A DNA stretch of 64,000 nucleotides from Bin87 sp034423595 (GCA_965207025.1 OZ242258.1:2170001-2234000), one strand, 5' to 3'; shown: positions 9,286-19,861, counted from the stretch's first letter. Notes: generated by a model not told the origin, from the sequence alone. Program-made: numbers and translations.

Positions 9286-10389
9286 TTATGCGAGCACCAT
9301 CTGGCTGACGTATCGGCCCAGGTCCCGGTTTTCCCTGAACTCAAACCCACCGAAATCACCACCGTACCCGATGATGGGCACACTGGTTTCGTGGGCTGAC
9401 CCGTGGGAACGCAGCCCGGGCGGTAACGATACTTCCGCCGGGTCTCCGAACACCACGTCCGAATCCGCCGTCACCAGTATGTCGCCCAGACGTTCAGGCA
9501 TCAACGAAAATCGTGCGGCCGCTTCTTCCCGCCCGAAAGCCGCTTCCACCCCGTCCGTCTCCCGCAAAACCCCGATCGCGTCCTGCGCCGCCGCCGGATC
9601 CTCCAGGTGGACGTAGATGCAGCCTCCCAGGTTGGAATGATGCACCACGTATAGATCCTTGATTACAGGGACAGCCTGGGAGGCAATGTTGTGCCGCGCC
9701 AGTATCGCGGGCAGGTGCAGCATTCTGCGCTTGTCCGACATCCCGTGATCCGCGGTTATCAATAACTGAACATCCGGCACGTCGTTGTACAGGCAGCCCA
9801 GGGCTTCGTCCAGGATCCGCAGGTGTCGTGCCGATTCGGGATGCCTCGGCCCGTGCATATGCATGGCATAGTCGGTAGTGGCAATGAATGCCAGATCGTA
9901 ATGCTCCTCGAGCAGGGCGGAGCGGGCGGCTTCAATCGTCCAACCGTTCACGTCCGCAGAGTAAACGTGCGGCGGTTCGCCAGCCGCGGATACGGCCCGC
10001 GCCGTGGGTTCTTCCGAAGAAAAGGCTAGGTCGGTACTGGTTCCCAGCAGGCGGCGCAGCTTGTCCTTGGACGCCGCCAACAACGAACGGCCACCGTTGC
10101 GCCGGCACAGATCAAATATGGTATCCGACGTGATGAACTCGCCGGACTCCACGTACTGCTCGATGCCCGCCCTCCGGTCCAGCCAGTAGTTAGACACGAT
10201 GCCGTGCTGCGCTGGATAGTGTCCCGTGACCATGGAGGTGTTATTGACGTTGGTGACGCTGGGCATCATGCCCCCGGCGGTAACATGAAAGCCGTCGGTG
10301 GCGAACCGCCGGAGGTTGGGCGCCGGGCACACCTCCAGGTATTCCGGGTCAAGCCCGTCGATCATCACCAGGATAGTTGTAGCGGGCAT
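9286..10389 (-). CDS. Alkaline phosphatase superfamily hydrolase, phosphonoacetate hydrolase-like
   Basis: This 367-residue protein belongs to the nucleotide pyrophosphatase/phosphodiesterase branch of the alkaline phosphatase superfamily. It opens with VMIDGLDPEYL (metal-binding Asp). The nucleophile region is MPSVTNVNNTSMVTG, where the Thr before NVNN takes the place of the NPP nucleophile. HYPAQHGIVSNYW follows, then TTDYAMHMHG and ADHGMSDKR (metal ligands). The TNVNN block with a following AASKDKLRRLL is what I recall of phosphonoacetate hydrolase (PhnA), which releases phosphate from phosphonoacetate by a C-P cleavage. This specific call is a family-level memory and not proven. There is no signal peptide. 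The gene lies between treT-like (5 bases upstream) and thrB, so a role linked to either operon partner is possible. Confidence 0.7.
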   Translation of the reverse strand: MPATTILVMIDGLDPEYLEVCPAPNLRRFATDGFHVTAGGMMPSVTNVNNTSMVTGHYPAQHGIVSNYWLDRRAGIEQYVESGEFITSDTIFDLCRRNGGRSLLAASKDKLRRLLGTSTDLAFSSEEPTARAVSAAGEPPHVYSADVNGWTIEAARSALLEEHYDLAFIATTDYAMHMHGPRHPESARHLRILDEALGCLYNDVPDVQLLITADHGMSDKRRMLHLPAILARHNIASQAVPVIKDLYVVHHSNLGGCIYVHLEDPAAAQDAIGVLRETDGVEAAFGREEAAARFSLMPERLGDILVTADSDVVFGDPAEVSLPPGLRSHGSAHETSVPIIGYGGDFGGFEFRENRDLGRYVSQMVLA

Positions 10390-10393
10390 GGCT

Positions 10394-11680
10394 TCAGCAC
10401 ACGGGTTGCGGGGCGACGGAGCGGGCCTGTTGGGCCGCTCTCAGGTAGTCGTTGAGCAGCCTGGGAATCAGGAACCGCTGGCGCACCCGGTCCCTGGCGT
10501 TGCTGCCGATTCTGGCGCACAGATCATCATCGGCCAGCAGTTGCGCCATGCGCTCGCCGGCTTGCGTGGCATTGTCCACCAGGTATCCTGATTCGCCGTC
10601 CACGATTTGCAGACGGATGCCGCCCACGTTGCCGCCGATCATCGGCTTGCCCTTCCACATGCCTTCAGAAACCGTCAACCCAAACCCCTCGCGGGTGGAT
10701 TTTTGCACCAGAACCCGTGAATGGGTCTGCAAGGCGTTGACGATTTCATCATTGGTGGCGGGCAGGTCATGCGGAGAAAAGAAAAGGTGAATGTCCGGGT
10801 CGCTGTCAGCGTGTTCGGTAACGGACCGGAGCACCTCCTCCCCTTCCGGGTCATCGTTCGCCTGGCTCAACCCCAGCAGCGCCAGTTGCAGGTCCGGATG
10901 CGAACGCTTTGCCAGCCTGTAGGCGTCAATCACGCCCCACGGGTCTTTCCAGAAGTCGAACCGCGATACCTGGGTTACCAGGGGACGGGACACGTCGATG
11001 CCGAGAGCCTTGGCGATGTCTGCTGCCTTGTGACTCGGCATCTCGCAATTCTTGGGCGCGAACGGGTCGATGGCCGGCGGAGCTACGAAGATACCAAGAT
11101 CGCCCGGCGCGTCTCGGGGCACGTAGTCTTCCAGGGAGCAAATCAGCAGATCGTAAGCCTGGGTCAGCGGCAACAGCCGCCCCATCAGCCAAGGGTTGGG
11201 ATCTGTCAGGTCTATGTGCACCACCCACAATCTGGTGGGCCCTATTGAACGATCCAGCAGACGGCCCAGCGGAAGCAACTGGGGATCGTGGAAAAACCAC
11301 ACGTCTGCCGACAGACCGGCTTCATCCATTTCGGCGGCTATATCGTCCAGGCATCCGTAGTAGATGGCGAGTTCCTCGTCCGTCAGATCCCCCTCAGCGC
11401 CTTGGAGCATATTGTGAATGCGCTTGGTGACGTCGAAGAAGCGGGTATCCCTGGGAGTAATCACCGCCCGCTGCGTGGGAATCCCCAGCGCGTTGCTAAG
11501 CGGCACCAGCGAGTGAAGAATCTCGGCGACACCGCCACCATACGCGGTGCTGTTGATGTGGATTACCCTGCTATCTCGAAACCGGTCGGCAACCGCAGTG
11601 AGTTCGGCAGCGGTTTCGGGTGGAAGCAATCCGAGGTAATGGTCCGCGTCTGTGGTCGGATACTCAATTATGTCAATCAA
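10394..11680 (-). CDS. treT: Trehalose synthase, TreT-like GT4 glycosyltransferase
   Basis: This 428-residue GT4 (GT-B fold) enzyme is of the trehalose glycosyltransferring synthase type, which joins nucleotide-glucose and glucose into trehalose in one reversible step. Diagnostic stretches are VIHINSTAYGGGVAEIL (N-terminal glycine loop), VSRFDFWKDPWGVIDAY in the hinge, and VQKSTREGFGLTVSEGMWK, the GT4 EX7E-type donor site. The start codon is TTG, with GGAGG about 10 bases upstream; no in-frame ATG fits better. The phosphatase-family gene follows after 5 bases. Trehalose would act as an osmo- or desiccation protectant or carbon store. A different disaccharide product cannot be excluded. Confidence 0.8.
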   Translation of the reverse strand: MIDIIEYPTTDADHYLGLLPPETAAELTAVADRFRDSRVIHINSTAYGGGVAEILHSLVPLSNALGIPTQRAVITPRDTRFFDVTKRIHNMLQGAEGDLTDEELAIYYGCLDDIAAEMDEAGLSADVWFFHDPQLLPLGRLLDRSIGPTRLWVVHIDLTDPNPWLMGRLLPLTQAYDLLICSLEDYVPRDAPGDLGIFVAPPAIDPFAPKNCEMPSHKAADIAKALGIDVSRPLVTQVSRFDFWKDPWGVIDAYRLAKRSHPDLQLALLGLSQANDDPEGEEVLRSVTEHADSDPDIHLFFSPHDLPATNDEIVNALQTHSRVLVQKSTREGFGLTVSEGMWKGKPMIGGNVGGIRLQIVDGESGYLVDNATQAGERMAQLLADDDLCARIGSNARDRVRQRFLIPRLLNDYLRAAQQARSVAPQPVC

Positions 11681-11770
11681 ACCTCGTCATGCCTCCGTTG
11701 ACAAATAAAGCAAAGAATATAGTAAAGCGATTCGTTCCGCGTGTACACGGGTTTTGCAAGCCGATTTGGC

Positions 11771-11807
11771 GAGATCGCCACGTCGCCTTGCTCCTCGCGA
11801 TGACAAA
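11771..11807. repeat. Dispersed small repeat, 'GTCATYGCGAGnnGCnnnGC' family, copy 1 (minus orientation)
   Basis: Read on the minus strand this stretch begins TTTGTCATCGCGAGGAGCAA and continues with a GACGTGGCGATCTC-like block. Copies with the same opening (GTCATTGCGAGC and CATTGCGAGC) and the same GCGGCAAYCCC-like end lie at 35278 and 63808, all in intergenic DNA. It sits in the 179-base gap between glmS and the TreT-like gene. The remaining bases of the gap show no gene. I recall this repeat type as common in several bacterial phyla; the recollection is not a search result. Confidence 0.6.
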
Positions 11808-11859
11808 CTGAGTAATCTTGAGTCCTTCGCCGCATGCAACGCGCCGCACGACTCCGGCA

Positions 11860-13719
<1,860 letters not shown>

Positions 13720-13725
13720 GGGAGG

Positions 13726-14868
13726 CTAGCCACCGTCGGGATCATCGCTGCGGACGGTCAGGGTAGCATCGAAGTGGCCCGCGCCGGTTTCGTGCTGAAC
13801 CGCCGGCACACGGTAAGGGACGGAGGTGAGGGGAGGCCCGCTCCAATCGTCGCAGTCCAGAACCGGCGATTCCTGCGGAGCATCGTGAGTGGCGACCGGC
13901 ACAGCCGCCGCGATCTCCATTATCGCGGACGCCAAGGCCGTCGGATCGTGCCGCACGAACACGCCCGGCGCCAGCAGCGGGCGCTGCACGATGCGCCCCA
14001 CCATGGTCAGCGATTCCGCCTCGTCAAGGAACACCGGATGTTGATCCTCCGCAGCATACCGGGACACCAGGCGCGATGGTATCGGCGTGTTGTTGAACAG
14101 CAGGAAATCCAGCGGTTGGCGCGTACCCAGGTACTCGGTGAGCAACGCAAGGAAATTGGAGGTCCTGAATCCGGCGCTCTCGTTGGGTTTGGTCATCAAG
14201 TTGCAGACGTGGATTTTGACGGCCCGAGACTCTTTGATGGCCTCAGCTACGTCCTCGACCAGGAGGTTGGGCAACACACTGGTGTAAATGTCTCCGGGGC
14301 CCAGCACGATGGCATCGGCCTGGGAGACGGCGTCAAGGACAGGCGGGTAGGCGTATGCTTTGGGGTCCAGATGAATGTAGTCGATAGCCACGTCCAGGTT
14401 GTCCCGACGGGAATCGATGGTGGATTCGCCAACCAGTTCCGAACCATCCTCCAGCCGCGCGCACAATGCCGCCTTGGTCAGGGTCACCGGCAGAACTGTA
14501 CCCTTGATTCCAAGGATGCGGCCAGCCTGTTCAATCGCCGTGATCGTGTCGCCCGTTACTTCGGTCAACGCCGCCAGCAGCAAGTTGCCGAAGTTGTGTC
14601 CGTTCAGGCCATCTCCGGCCGAAAATCGGTAGTCAAAAAGCCGCCTCATCAGGCCGGAAGATACTTCATCTCCGGCCAGCGCCATCAAGCACTGTCGCAA
14701 GTCGCCGGGCGGCAGATGGCCCAATTCTTCGCGGAGACGGCCGCTGCTTCCACCGCTGTCGGTCATGGCGACGACAGCTGTCAGGTTACAGTCCAGCGCG
14801 CGCAATCCGCTCAGCGTGGTGTGATTGCCGGTGCCGCCGCCGACTACAACGATGTTCTTCTTTGGCAT
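13726..14868 (-). CDS. yvcK: YvcK/GlmR-type gluconeogenesis factor (CofD-like fold)
   Basis: This 380-residue protein belongs to the YvcK/CofD-like family. In Bacillus the homologue (GlmR) binds UDP-GlcNAc and controls carbon flow into cell-wall precursors. Visible marks are the opening IVVVGGGTGNHTTLSGLR, VAMTDSGGSSGRLREELG, LPPGDLRQCLMALAG, and the later DAIVLGPGDIYTSVLPNLLV, all typical of the family. The family usually has a GGGTG followed by S or L; here GNHTTL is a mild variant. The C-terminal 60 residues form a less conserved tail. Pairing with glmS, 6 bases downstream, suggests coupled expression of enzyme and regulator. Confidence 0.92.
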   Translation of the reverse strand: MPKKNIVVVGGGTGNHTTLSGLRALDCNLTAVVAMTDSGGSSGRLREELGHLPPGDLRQCLMALAGDEVSSGLMRRLFDYRFSAGDGLNGHNFGNLLLAALTEVTGDTITAIEQAGRILGIKGTVLPVTLTKAALCARLEDGSELVGESTIDSRRDNLDVAIDYIHLDPKAYAYPPVLDAVSQADAIVLGPGDIYTSVLPNLLVEDVAEAIKESRAVKIHVCNLMTKPNESAGFRTSNFLALLTEYLGTRQPLDFLLFNNTPIPSRLVSRYAAEDQHPVFLDEAESLTMVGRIVQRPLLAPGVFVRHDPTALASAIMEIAAAVPVATHDAPQESPVLDCDDWSGPPLTSVPYRVPAVQHETGAGHFDATLTVRSDDPDGG

Positions 14869-14993
14869 TGATCAAGGACAGGATCTAGACCGCACGACTC
14901 AGTGCCCTTTTGCAAGCGCTTTCGTCGTAAAGACGGGCCGTTGGAACCCTCAGGCAGTATATGGAGAACGCGGGAATGGTGTCAAATTGACGG

Positions 14994-16019
14994 CTATTCA
15001 TCATCGCCGTACCTGCTTTCAAAATAAGGGATGACGCTGTCGCCCATCTGCTCCACTACACGCATGGCCATGCGGGCGTCCATGCCCGGGTACCAGATGC
15101 GGAACATGAAGTGATTGGCTCCAACGCGGCGGTGGTGATCCTCGATTTGCTGGATCACTTCCTCGCTGCTGCCCAGGATGAAACGGTCCCGCGCCAAGTC
15201 CTCGAACGGGATCCGGAAATCCTCGTCGCCGGGGAGGGCTTTGTCCTGCCCCCAGTCCGCGTAGGCCTGGTACTTGGCCTCCATGTAGGGTTGGGCGTTG
15301 CGCACCGCTTCCTCGTGGGTGGGAGCGATGTGCATCTCCTTGATGATGGGCATCTCTGGGGGCATCTCCTTGCCGCCAGCCTCCAGGCCGTCCTTATAGA
15401 TGGCCGTCTGGCGTTCCAGGGTTTCCAGCGTGGCATGGGGATTCACGAACCATGGCAGACCCAGCTCGCCCGCCCTGCGCACCACTGTGTCAAAGTTCGC
15501 CGCCACCCAGATCGGGGGGTGCGGCTCTTGAACCGGGCGGATGGCGCAGGTCGCGTTGTCCAGATTGAAGTGCCTGCCGTGGAACGTGACTTCGTCCTCT
15601 GTCCACAAACGCTGCACCAGCTCCAACGATTCCAGGAACCGGCCGACGCGGTGCCTTCGCTCCACGTTGAACGCCTGGTATTCGATGTCCCGGTAGCCCA
15701 AACCCACACCCAAAACCACGCGCCCATCGCTGATCACGTCCAGCGTAGCCACGGTCTCGGCAACATCCGCCGGCGAGTACAGGGGCAGCAACAGGATAGA
15801 CAGCACCAGCTTCATGTCGCCCGAATCGGCGGCCAGTCGCGCCAGGAGGGGGATGCTCTGCAAATTCTGATACGGTGGCGACAGGAAGTGCTGCCCACAG
15901 GCTATCGAACTGAACCCGGCATCCCTCGCCAAACGGGTGAGTTCGACCGTTTCGCGGAACCGCTGGGTGGCGGAATCGGCCGCGGGGTGTTGAGGCATTG
16001 CCATGATGCCGAATTTCAT
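14994..16019 (-). CDS. LLM-class (luciferase-like) flavin-dependent monooxygenase
   Basis: This 341-residue bacterial luciferase-like TIM-barrel oxidoreductase probably uses reduced FMN or F420. It opens MKFGIMAMPQHPA and shows ARDAGFSSIACGQHFL, LVLSILLLPLYSPADVAE, GRVVLGVGLGYRDIEYQAF and PPIWVAANFDTVVRRAGELG, all standard for the LLM class. I chose the ATG at 16019 because GGAG lies about 8 bases upstream; an earlier in-frame start at 16049 would add MFPTQNGDRS without family support. Such enzymes are expanded in marine SAR202 Chloroflexota, where breakdown of recalcitrant organics is proposed. The substrate is unknown. The upstream region is the decayed patch at 16020-16291. Confidence 0.88.
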   Translation of the reverse strand: MKFGIMAMPQHPAADSATQRFRETVELTRLARDAGFSSIACGQHFLSPPYQNLQSIPLLARLAADSGDMKLVLSILLLPLYSPADVAETVATLDVISDGRVVLGVGLGYRDIEYQAFNVERRHRVGRFLESLELVQRLWTEDEVTFHGRHFNLDNATCAIRPVQEPHPPIWVAANFDTVVRRAGELGLPWFVNPHATLETLERQTAIYKDGLEAGGKEMPPEMPIIKEMHIAPTHEEAVRNAQPYMEAKYQAYADWGQDKALPGDEDFRIPFEDLARDRFILGSSEEVIQQIEDHHRRVGANHFMFRIWYPGMDARMAMRVVEQMGDSVIPYFESRYGDDE

Positions 16020-16291
16020 ACTTCGATCTCCGTTTTGGGTTGGGAACAACGCCCCATATTTACATCACCACGCAGTTCCGGGCGCGGCGACGGCAACGTT
16101 GGATTATATCGGCGGCCATTCTCAACGGCAAACCGGATGTGCATGCTGGGTGGCTATTTCGCGCAGTGGTTTTTGCCGACACGGTGGCGGCCAATCGTAT
16201 GCTGCGTCGTGGCTAGCGTGGCTACGGATGGCGGTACGGGGCCTTCATTAGACGCGGTTGCCGACAAAACTTTACACGATAATCGCATTAA
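16020..16291. other. Non-coding, AT-rich toward its right end; no intact gene
   Basis: I see no convincing gene here on either strand. The left part must carry the promoter of the LLM oxidoreductase gene (minus strand). The right part, from about 16260, becomes strikingly AT-rich and runs into the subtilase remnant. The in-frame TAA at 16289 closes the remnant's frame. The base-composition break at about 16260-16360 may mark a deletion or insertion junction. Confidence 0.5.
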
Positions 16292-16999
16292 TTTGATAAA
16301 TATTTCACATATCAAATATGCATTGTTGCGTGGCTCAGTTTTTACAACGAGAATAAATGTCGCACATCGCGCTCTTGTCGCAACGACAACGACGACCGCG
16401 ACGAGTTCTATTTTGGTGGCACGTCTGCCGCCACCGGTCACGCGGGTGGAATCGCGGCTCTGGTCACTGAATTTCTGGACGACCGGTTGGATGTTGATGC
16501 GAACCCAGCCGCCGTTGCCGATTGTTTGCGCACGAGCGCAATAGACAAGGGAACTTCTGGAGAGGATCCGAAATGGGGACATGGCATGATGGAACTCCCA
16601 TGTCCGTCTAAGCGGATCGCGTCGCCTGCCGCCTACACCAGCTCCGGCGAGTCATGGTCGTCGGATGACTGCGTATCTGAACGTAAGAGCGGCCGTTACG
16701 CGGACTATCACACATTCGAACTGGACTCTGTGCAGACCGTGGTCATTCACCTTGATTCGTCCCTTGACAACTTTCCGTATTTGACGAAGGGTCCGCATGG
16801 ACGCGGCGAGCTCGTTGACTACGACCTGAGGTCCGGGCCTGACAACGATGCTCAGATAGAAAAAGTCCTTGAGGCTGGAATCTACACGATCGAAGCTACC
16901 GTCCACCCCTCAGGCAAGCGGCCTGGTCAGTATCGAGTGTTGGGGGGCGACGGAATACGGCCCGTGAGAGCCGGACACCTTCAGTTGATTCCCGAGTAG
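16292..16999 (+). pseudogene. 3' remnant of a subtilisin-family (S8) protease with C-terminal PPC domain
   Basis: The open frame has no plausible start until a TTG at 16487, yet family sequence begins well before it. Around 16412-16460 it reads FGGTSAATGHAGGIAALV, the S8 serine-block signature (normally GTSxAxPHVAG), and then TEFLDDRLDVDANPAAVADC, as in subtilase C-termini. DKGTSGEDPKWGHGMM (16556 on) is the usual end of the catalytic domain. A pre-peptidase C-terminal (PPC) domain follows, with SWSSDDCVSE, YADYHTFELDS and LEAGIYTIEATVHPSGK, to the stop. The Asp and His blocks and the signal peptide are absent, replaced by AT-rich DNA with a stop at 16289. In the serine block Pro-His-Val has become Gly-His-Ala. 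I therefore call a truncated, decaying secreted protease. An assembly error or a frameshifted live gene is less likely but possible. Confidence 0.75.
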
Positions 17000-17126
17000 C
17001 GAAATTTCCTAGCATGCAGCGACTGTCCGTAGTCGGTGGTGAGTTGGCCGTCATCGACGCGCGCTGCCCACGGTGTTAGGATGCCCAAGGTTTCGGACTC
17101 ACCCAACGACACGGAGGATCAACCTC

Positions 17127-18332
17127 ATGCCAGGGCAAGGCTTGGATTATTCGACGCTCTTCAACAGGGATCTTCCGCCCCCGGTGGCGGCGTGGGAAGG
17201 CCACCCGAAGTACAATTTCATCGGCGGCCACAGCGACCCTGACCTGGTTCCCATGGAGGGCTTCATTGAGTCCGCCGGCCGGGTGTTCCGCGGCGATGCC
17301 AGGAACATCTCAATGTACAACTTCGACGGCGGGCCCCAGGGCATCATCCCACTGCGCCAGTTCGTAGTTGACAAGCTGGCCCAGCATCGCGGCATCAACG
17401 TAACGACGGACGACGTTCTGATCACTTCCGGGTCGGGCCTCGCCATCGAGCTGATCAACGAGATCCTGCTGGAGGAAGGCGACACCGCCATCGTAGAGGC
17501 GTTCAGCTTTTCCGGCGCACTGGGCAACCTGAGGCGCCGGATGGTCAATATCGTAGGAATCGACGTGGACCAGGACGGGATGCGTATGGATCACCTGGCT
17601 AGCGCGCTGGCAGACCTGCAGAACAAGGGAGTGCGTCCCAAGTACATCTACACCATCCCCACGCTCCAGAATCCAACGGGCACCGTTCTCACCATGGAAC
17701 GGCGACACCGGATGCTGGAACTCAGCGAAGAATACGGCGTACCCATTTTCGAGGATGAGTGTTACGCCGATCTCATATTCGAGGGCGAATACGAGAACGC
17801 CATCCGCTCCCTGGACGACACCAACCGGGTGCTGCACATCGGGTCGTTCTCCAAGACGCTGGGGCCGGGCACGCGCTTGGGCTACGTCGTAGCTTCGTGG
17901 GATGTAATGAGCCGTCTGCTCTCCCGCAAAAACGACGCCGGAACCGGCGTGATGGACCAGATGATTGTCGGCGACTATTTCAACCACCACTATGAGGACC
18001 ACATCCTGGAGATGCGGTCGTCGTTGAAACGCAAATGCGACACACTCAGCAGCGCCCTCCGCGAATCATTCGGTCCCAGCATCGAGTTCGAGGCGCCCAG
18101 AGGCGGGATGTACCTGTGGGTCAAACTGCCTGACGGAGTTGATTCTCGCCAACTGGCTGGCCCGGCCCTCAACGAGGGGATCGCGTTCAACCCTGGGCCG
18201 GACTGGTCGGCAGACCCGGACGCCGCTGCCAGCTACATCCGCCTTTGCTTCGCTCTGCCATCCGAGGCCGAAATCTGGGAAGGGATCGAAAAACTGGCGG
18301 ACTTGTTCCGCAGAGAGGGAGCGGTTCCCTGA
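17127..18332 (+). CDS. PLP-dependent aminotransferase, class I/II (2-aminoadipate/MocR-like type)
   Basis: This 401-residue fold-type I aminotransferase has PTLQNPTGTVLTMERRHRML, FEDECYADLIF (PLP-ring Asp-type region) and the Schiff-base lysine motif HIGSFSKTLGPGTRLGYVV. The C-terminal arginine region is ASYIRLCFALPSEAEIWEGI. Relatives include LysN/ARO8-type 2-aminoadipate, aromatic and branched-chain aminotransferases; the exact amino acid cannot be read. There is no N-terminal GntR DNA-binding domain, so it is not a MocR regulator. The start is set by GGAGG at 17113-17117, 9 bases before the ATG; the frame upstream to 17073 is unsupported. It is a monocistronic gene followed by a tRNA on the other strand. 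Confidence 0.92.
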   Translation: MPGQGLDYSTLFNRDLPPPVAAWEGHPKYNFIGGHSDPDLVPMEGFIESAGRVFRGDARNISMYNFDGGPQGIIPLRQFVVDKLAQHRGINVTTDDVLITSGSGLAIELINEILLEEGDTAIVEAFSFSGALGNLRRRMVNIVGIDVDQDGMRMDHLASALADLQNKGVRPKYIYTIPTLQNPTGTVLTMERRHRMLELSEEYGVPIFEDECYADLIFEGEYENAIRSLDDTNRVLHIGSFSKTLGPGTRLGYVVASWDVMSRLLSRKNDAGTGVMDQMIVGDYFNHHYEDHILEMRSSLKRKCDTLSSALRESFGPSIEFEAPRGGMYLWVKLPDGVDSRQLAGPALNEGIAFNPGPDWSADPDAAASYIRLCFALPSEAEIWEGIEKLADLFRREGAVP

Positions 18333-18429
18333 TCCCGGTTGTGTGATTCGTTACCTGAAATAATAGTCGCTATTTGGATTCGGTGGATATGCGCCATGCC
18401 GGGCCGTTTCCGGGTGAGGGCATGGGAAT

Positions 18430-18506
18430 GGCGTCCCAGGCAGGATTCGAACCCGCGGCCAGCTGCTTAGAAGGCAGCCGCTCTGTCCACTGAGCTACTG
18501 GGACGC
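18430..18506 (-). tRNA. tRNA-Arg (anticodon UCU)
   Basis: Read on the minus strand, the acceptor stems GCGTCCC and GGGACGC pair perfectly. The D arm is AGCTCAGTGGACAGAGC. The anticodon stem GCTGC/GCAGC encloses CTTCTAA, giving anticodon TCT (reads AGA/AGG). The T arm GCGGG-TTCGAAT-CCTGC is intact with one G-T pair. No CCA is encoded: the bases after the acceptor read C-A-T-T. The flanks (18333-18429 and 18507-18624) hold no gene that I can see. Confidence 0.96.
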
Positions 18507-18624
18507 ACTGAATTTAGGATAGGTAAAATACTCCAACCCTGTCAACGGCCTCCACAGGTCCGGTAGGCCCTTTCCAAAGTCTGTGTCGGCAATCCTTTCA
18601 TCTCATCTGAACGCTTAGCCGGTT

Positions 18625-18660
18625 CATGGTTGCCCAGTTCCATGGTTGCCCAGTTCCATG
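18625..18660. repeat. Short tandem repeat, 16-bp unit x 2.25
   Basis: The unit CATGGTTGCCCAGTTC is present twice exactly (18625-18640, 18641-18656) and then begins a third time (CATG). It lies upstream of the B12-binding subunit gene. No function is apparent; slippage is the likely origin. Confidence 0.8.
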
Positions 18661-18752
18661 TCTATTGCGCATGGTTGTGTCATCTGCGAAAATCGTCACA
18701 TCCTAATTTGGCGCCAATCGTCAGTCTTCGCCACGGAGTGGGCACACGAGCA

Positions 18753-19163
18753 ATGGTTACGGAAGTCAGCAGCCCCATTCGCGTACTCGTAGCAAAACCG
18801 GGATTGGACGGCCATGATCGCGGAGCGAAGGTAATCGCTCGGGCGCTTCGGGACGCCGGCATGGAGGTTATCTATACCGGCATCCGCCAGACTCCCCAAA
18901 TGGTGGTGCAGGCGGCGGCGCAGGAAGACGTTTCGGTTCTTGGACTGAGCATTCTCTCCGGCGCTCACATGGAGTTGCTGCCGGAAATCATGCGGCTACT
19001 CCAGGAACAGGGGATGGATGATGTGCTGGTGGTCCTGGGTGGAATCGTCCCTGAAGCCGACCGCGAGCCATTGGCACAAATCGGCGTGTCCGCCGTGTTC
19101 GGCCCCGGCACTTCCACTAACGATATAATCGATTACATCAAAACCAACGCTGCGTCAGGATGA
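18753..19163 (+). CDS. Cobalamin-binding subunit of methylmalonyl-CoA mutase
   Basis: This 136-residue stand-alone B12-binding domain is the small chain of a two-chain acyl-CoA mutase. The base-off/His-on signature is complete: VLVAKPGLDGHDRGAKVIA contains DxHxxG, LGLSILSGAHMELLPEIM carries the SxL motif, and VLGGIVP carries the GG motif. The catalytic large subunit (31952-33607) lacks this domain, so the two probably form the holoenzyme that turns methylmalonyl-CoA into succinyl-CoA. I placed the start at the ATG preceding VTEVSSPIRVLV; the frame is open upstream to 18630 but that stretch is the 16-bp repeat and has no family match. The RBS is weak (GGAG about 14 bases upstream). It could instead serve an isobutyryl-CoA-type mutase. 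Confidence 0.9.
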   Translation: MVTEVSSPIRVLVAKPGLDGHDRGAKVIARALRDAGMEVIYTGIRQTPQMVVQAAAQEDVSVLGLSILSGAHMELLPEIMRLLQEQGMDDVLVVLGGIVPEADREPLAQIGVSAVFGPGTSTNDIIDYIKTNAASG

Positions 19164-19206
19164 ACTTCGCCCTTCAAAATTTCCTAATAATCGGTAAAGT
19201 CATCGC

Positions 19207-19235
19207 TTGCGATAGCAAAGCCCCCCGCATATAAT
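19207..19235 (+). promoter_or_regulatory. Sigma-70 promoter for the yceD-rpmF-fabD-nusB-acpP run
   Basis: A -35 box TTGCGA (19207-19212) is followed by a 17-base spacer and a perfect -10 box TATAAT (19230-19235). Transcription would start near 19242, 35 bases before the yceD start codon. This is the best promoter seen in the window and heads the longest plus-strand housekeeping run. Confidence 0.75.
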
Positions 19236-19276
19236 CCCCTTATGCATTTTGCGGGCTCGCCCCAGGCGGTGCCACA

Positions 19277-19801
19277 ATGAAATACAACGTATCGCAATTG
19301 TTAAAGGAGCCCATTGGCTCCGAACGGCTTTTCACGATAACTGAAGGAGAAACCACCGAAACCGCCAATCCCGTACAGAGCGCCGCAGGGCAGGTCAAAC
19401 TCGTTCGTACCCACCAGGGAATCTGGACGCAGGCCTGGCTCAGCGTGTTGATCGTTCAGGATTGCAGCCGTTGCCTGGAAGATTTCAGCCACTCTTTGGA
19501 GTTGGAGATCGACGAGGAATATTTCCCAGAGATTGACGTCAAAACCGGTCGTCAGGCGCTTGCGCCCTCAGAATGGGAAGGCTTTTACATCCCGGCCGAC
19601 CACACGTTGGACTTGGGAGAGGCTACTCGACAGGCGGCGCTTTCAACATTACCTCTCAAACCCCTTTGTAAATCGGACTGTATCGGCATCTGCGACCGGT
19701 GCGGTATTGATCGCAACCACAAACGGTGTGATTGCTACACCGAAGACATCGATCCCAGGTGGGCCGCTTTACGCTCGCTGATGGTCGAACCTCAAATCTG
19801 A
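19277..19801 (+). CDS. YceD family protein (DUF177), rRNA-linked
   Basis: This 174-residue protein has the YceD/DUF177 features CSRCLEDFSHSLELEIDEEY, then a C-terminal zinc-type cluster with PLCKSDCIGICDRCG and HKRCDC, ending DPRWAALRSL. Homologues in bacteria and plant plastids are implicated in 23S rRNA accumulation. In very many genomes yceD lies directly before rpmF, as here (60 bases). It is the first gene behind the strong promoter at 19207-19235. The four cysteines of the DCIGICDRCG and RCDC segments could bind a metal; that is inference. Confidence 0.88.
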   Translation: MKYNVSQLLKEPIGSERLFTITEGETTETANPVQSAAGQVKLVRTHQGIWTQAWLSVLIVQDCSRCLEDFSHSLELEIDEEYFPEIDVKTGRQALAPSEWEGFYIPADHTLDLGEATRQAALSTLPLKPLCKSDCIGICDRCGIDRNHKRCDCYTEDIDPRWAALRSLMVEPQI

Positions 19802-19861
19802 ATCTATTGACGGTGACGCCCAAGCTTTTTAGCGAAATGGTCGTCACAATCCGGAAATGAA

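Noticed and set aside
15111..16544. A 477-residue plus-strand open frame
   Set aside because: Over most of its length it lies antisense to the LLM oxidoreductase gene and has no family features; its end runs across the subtilase remnant in another frame.
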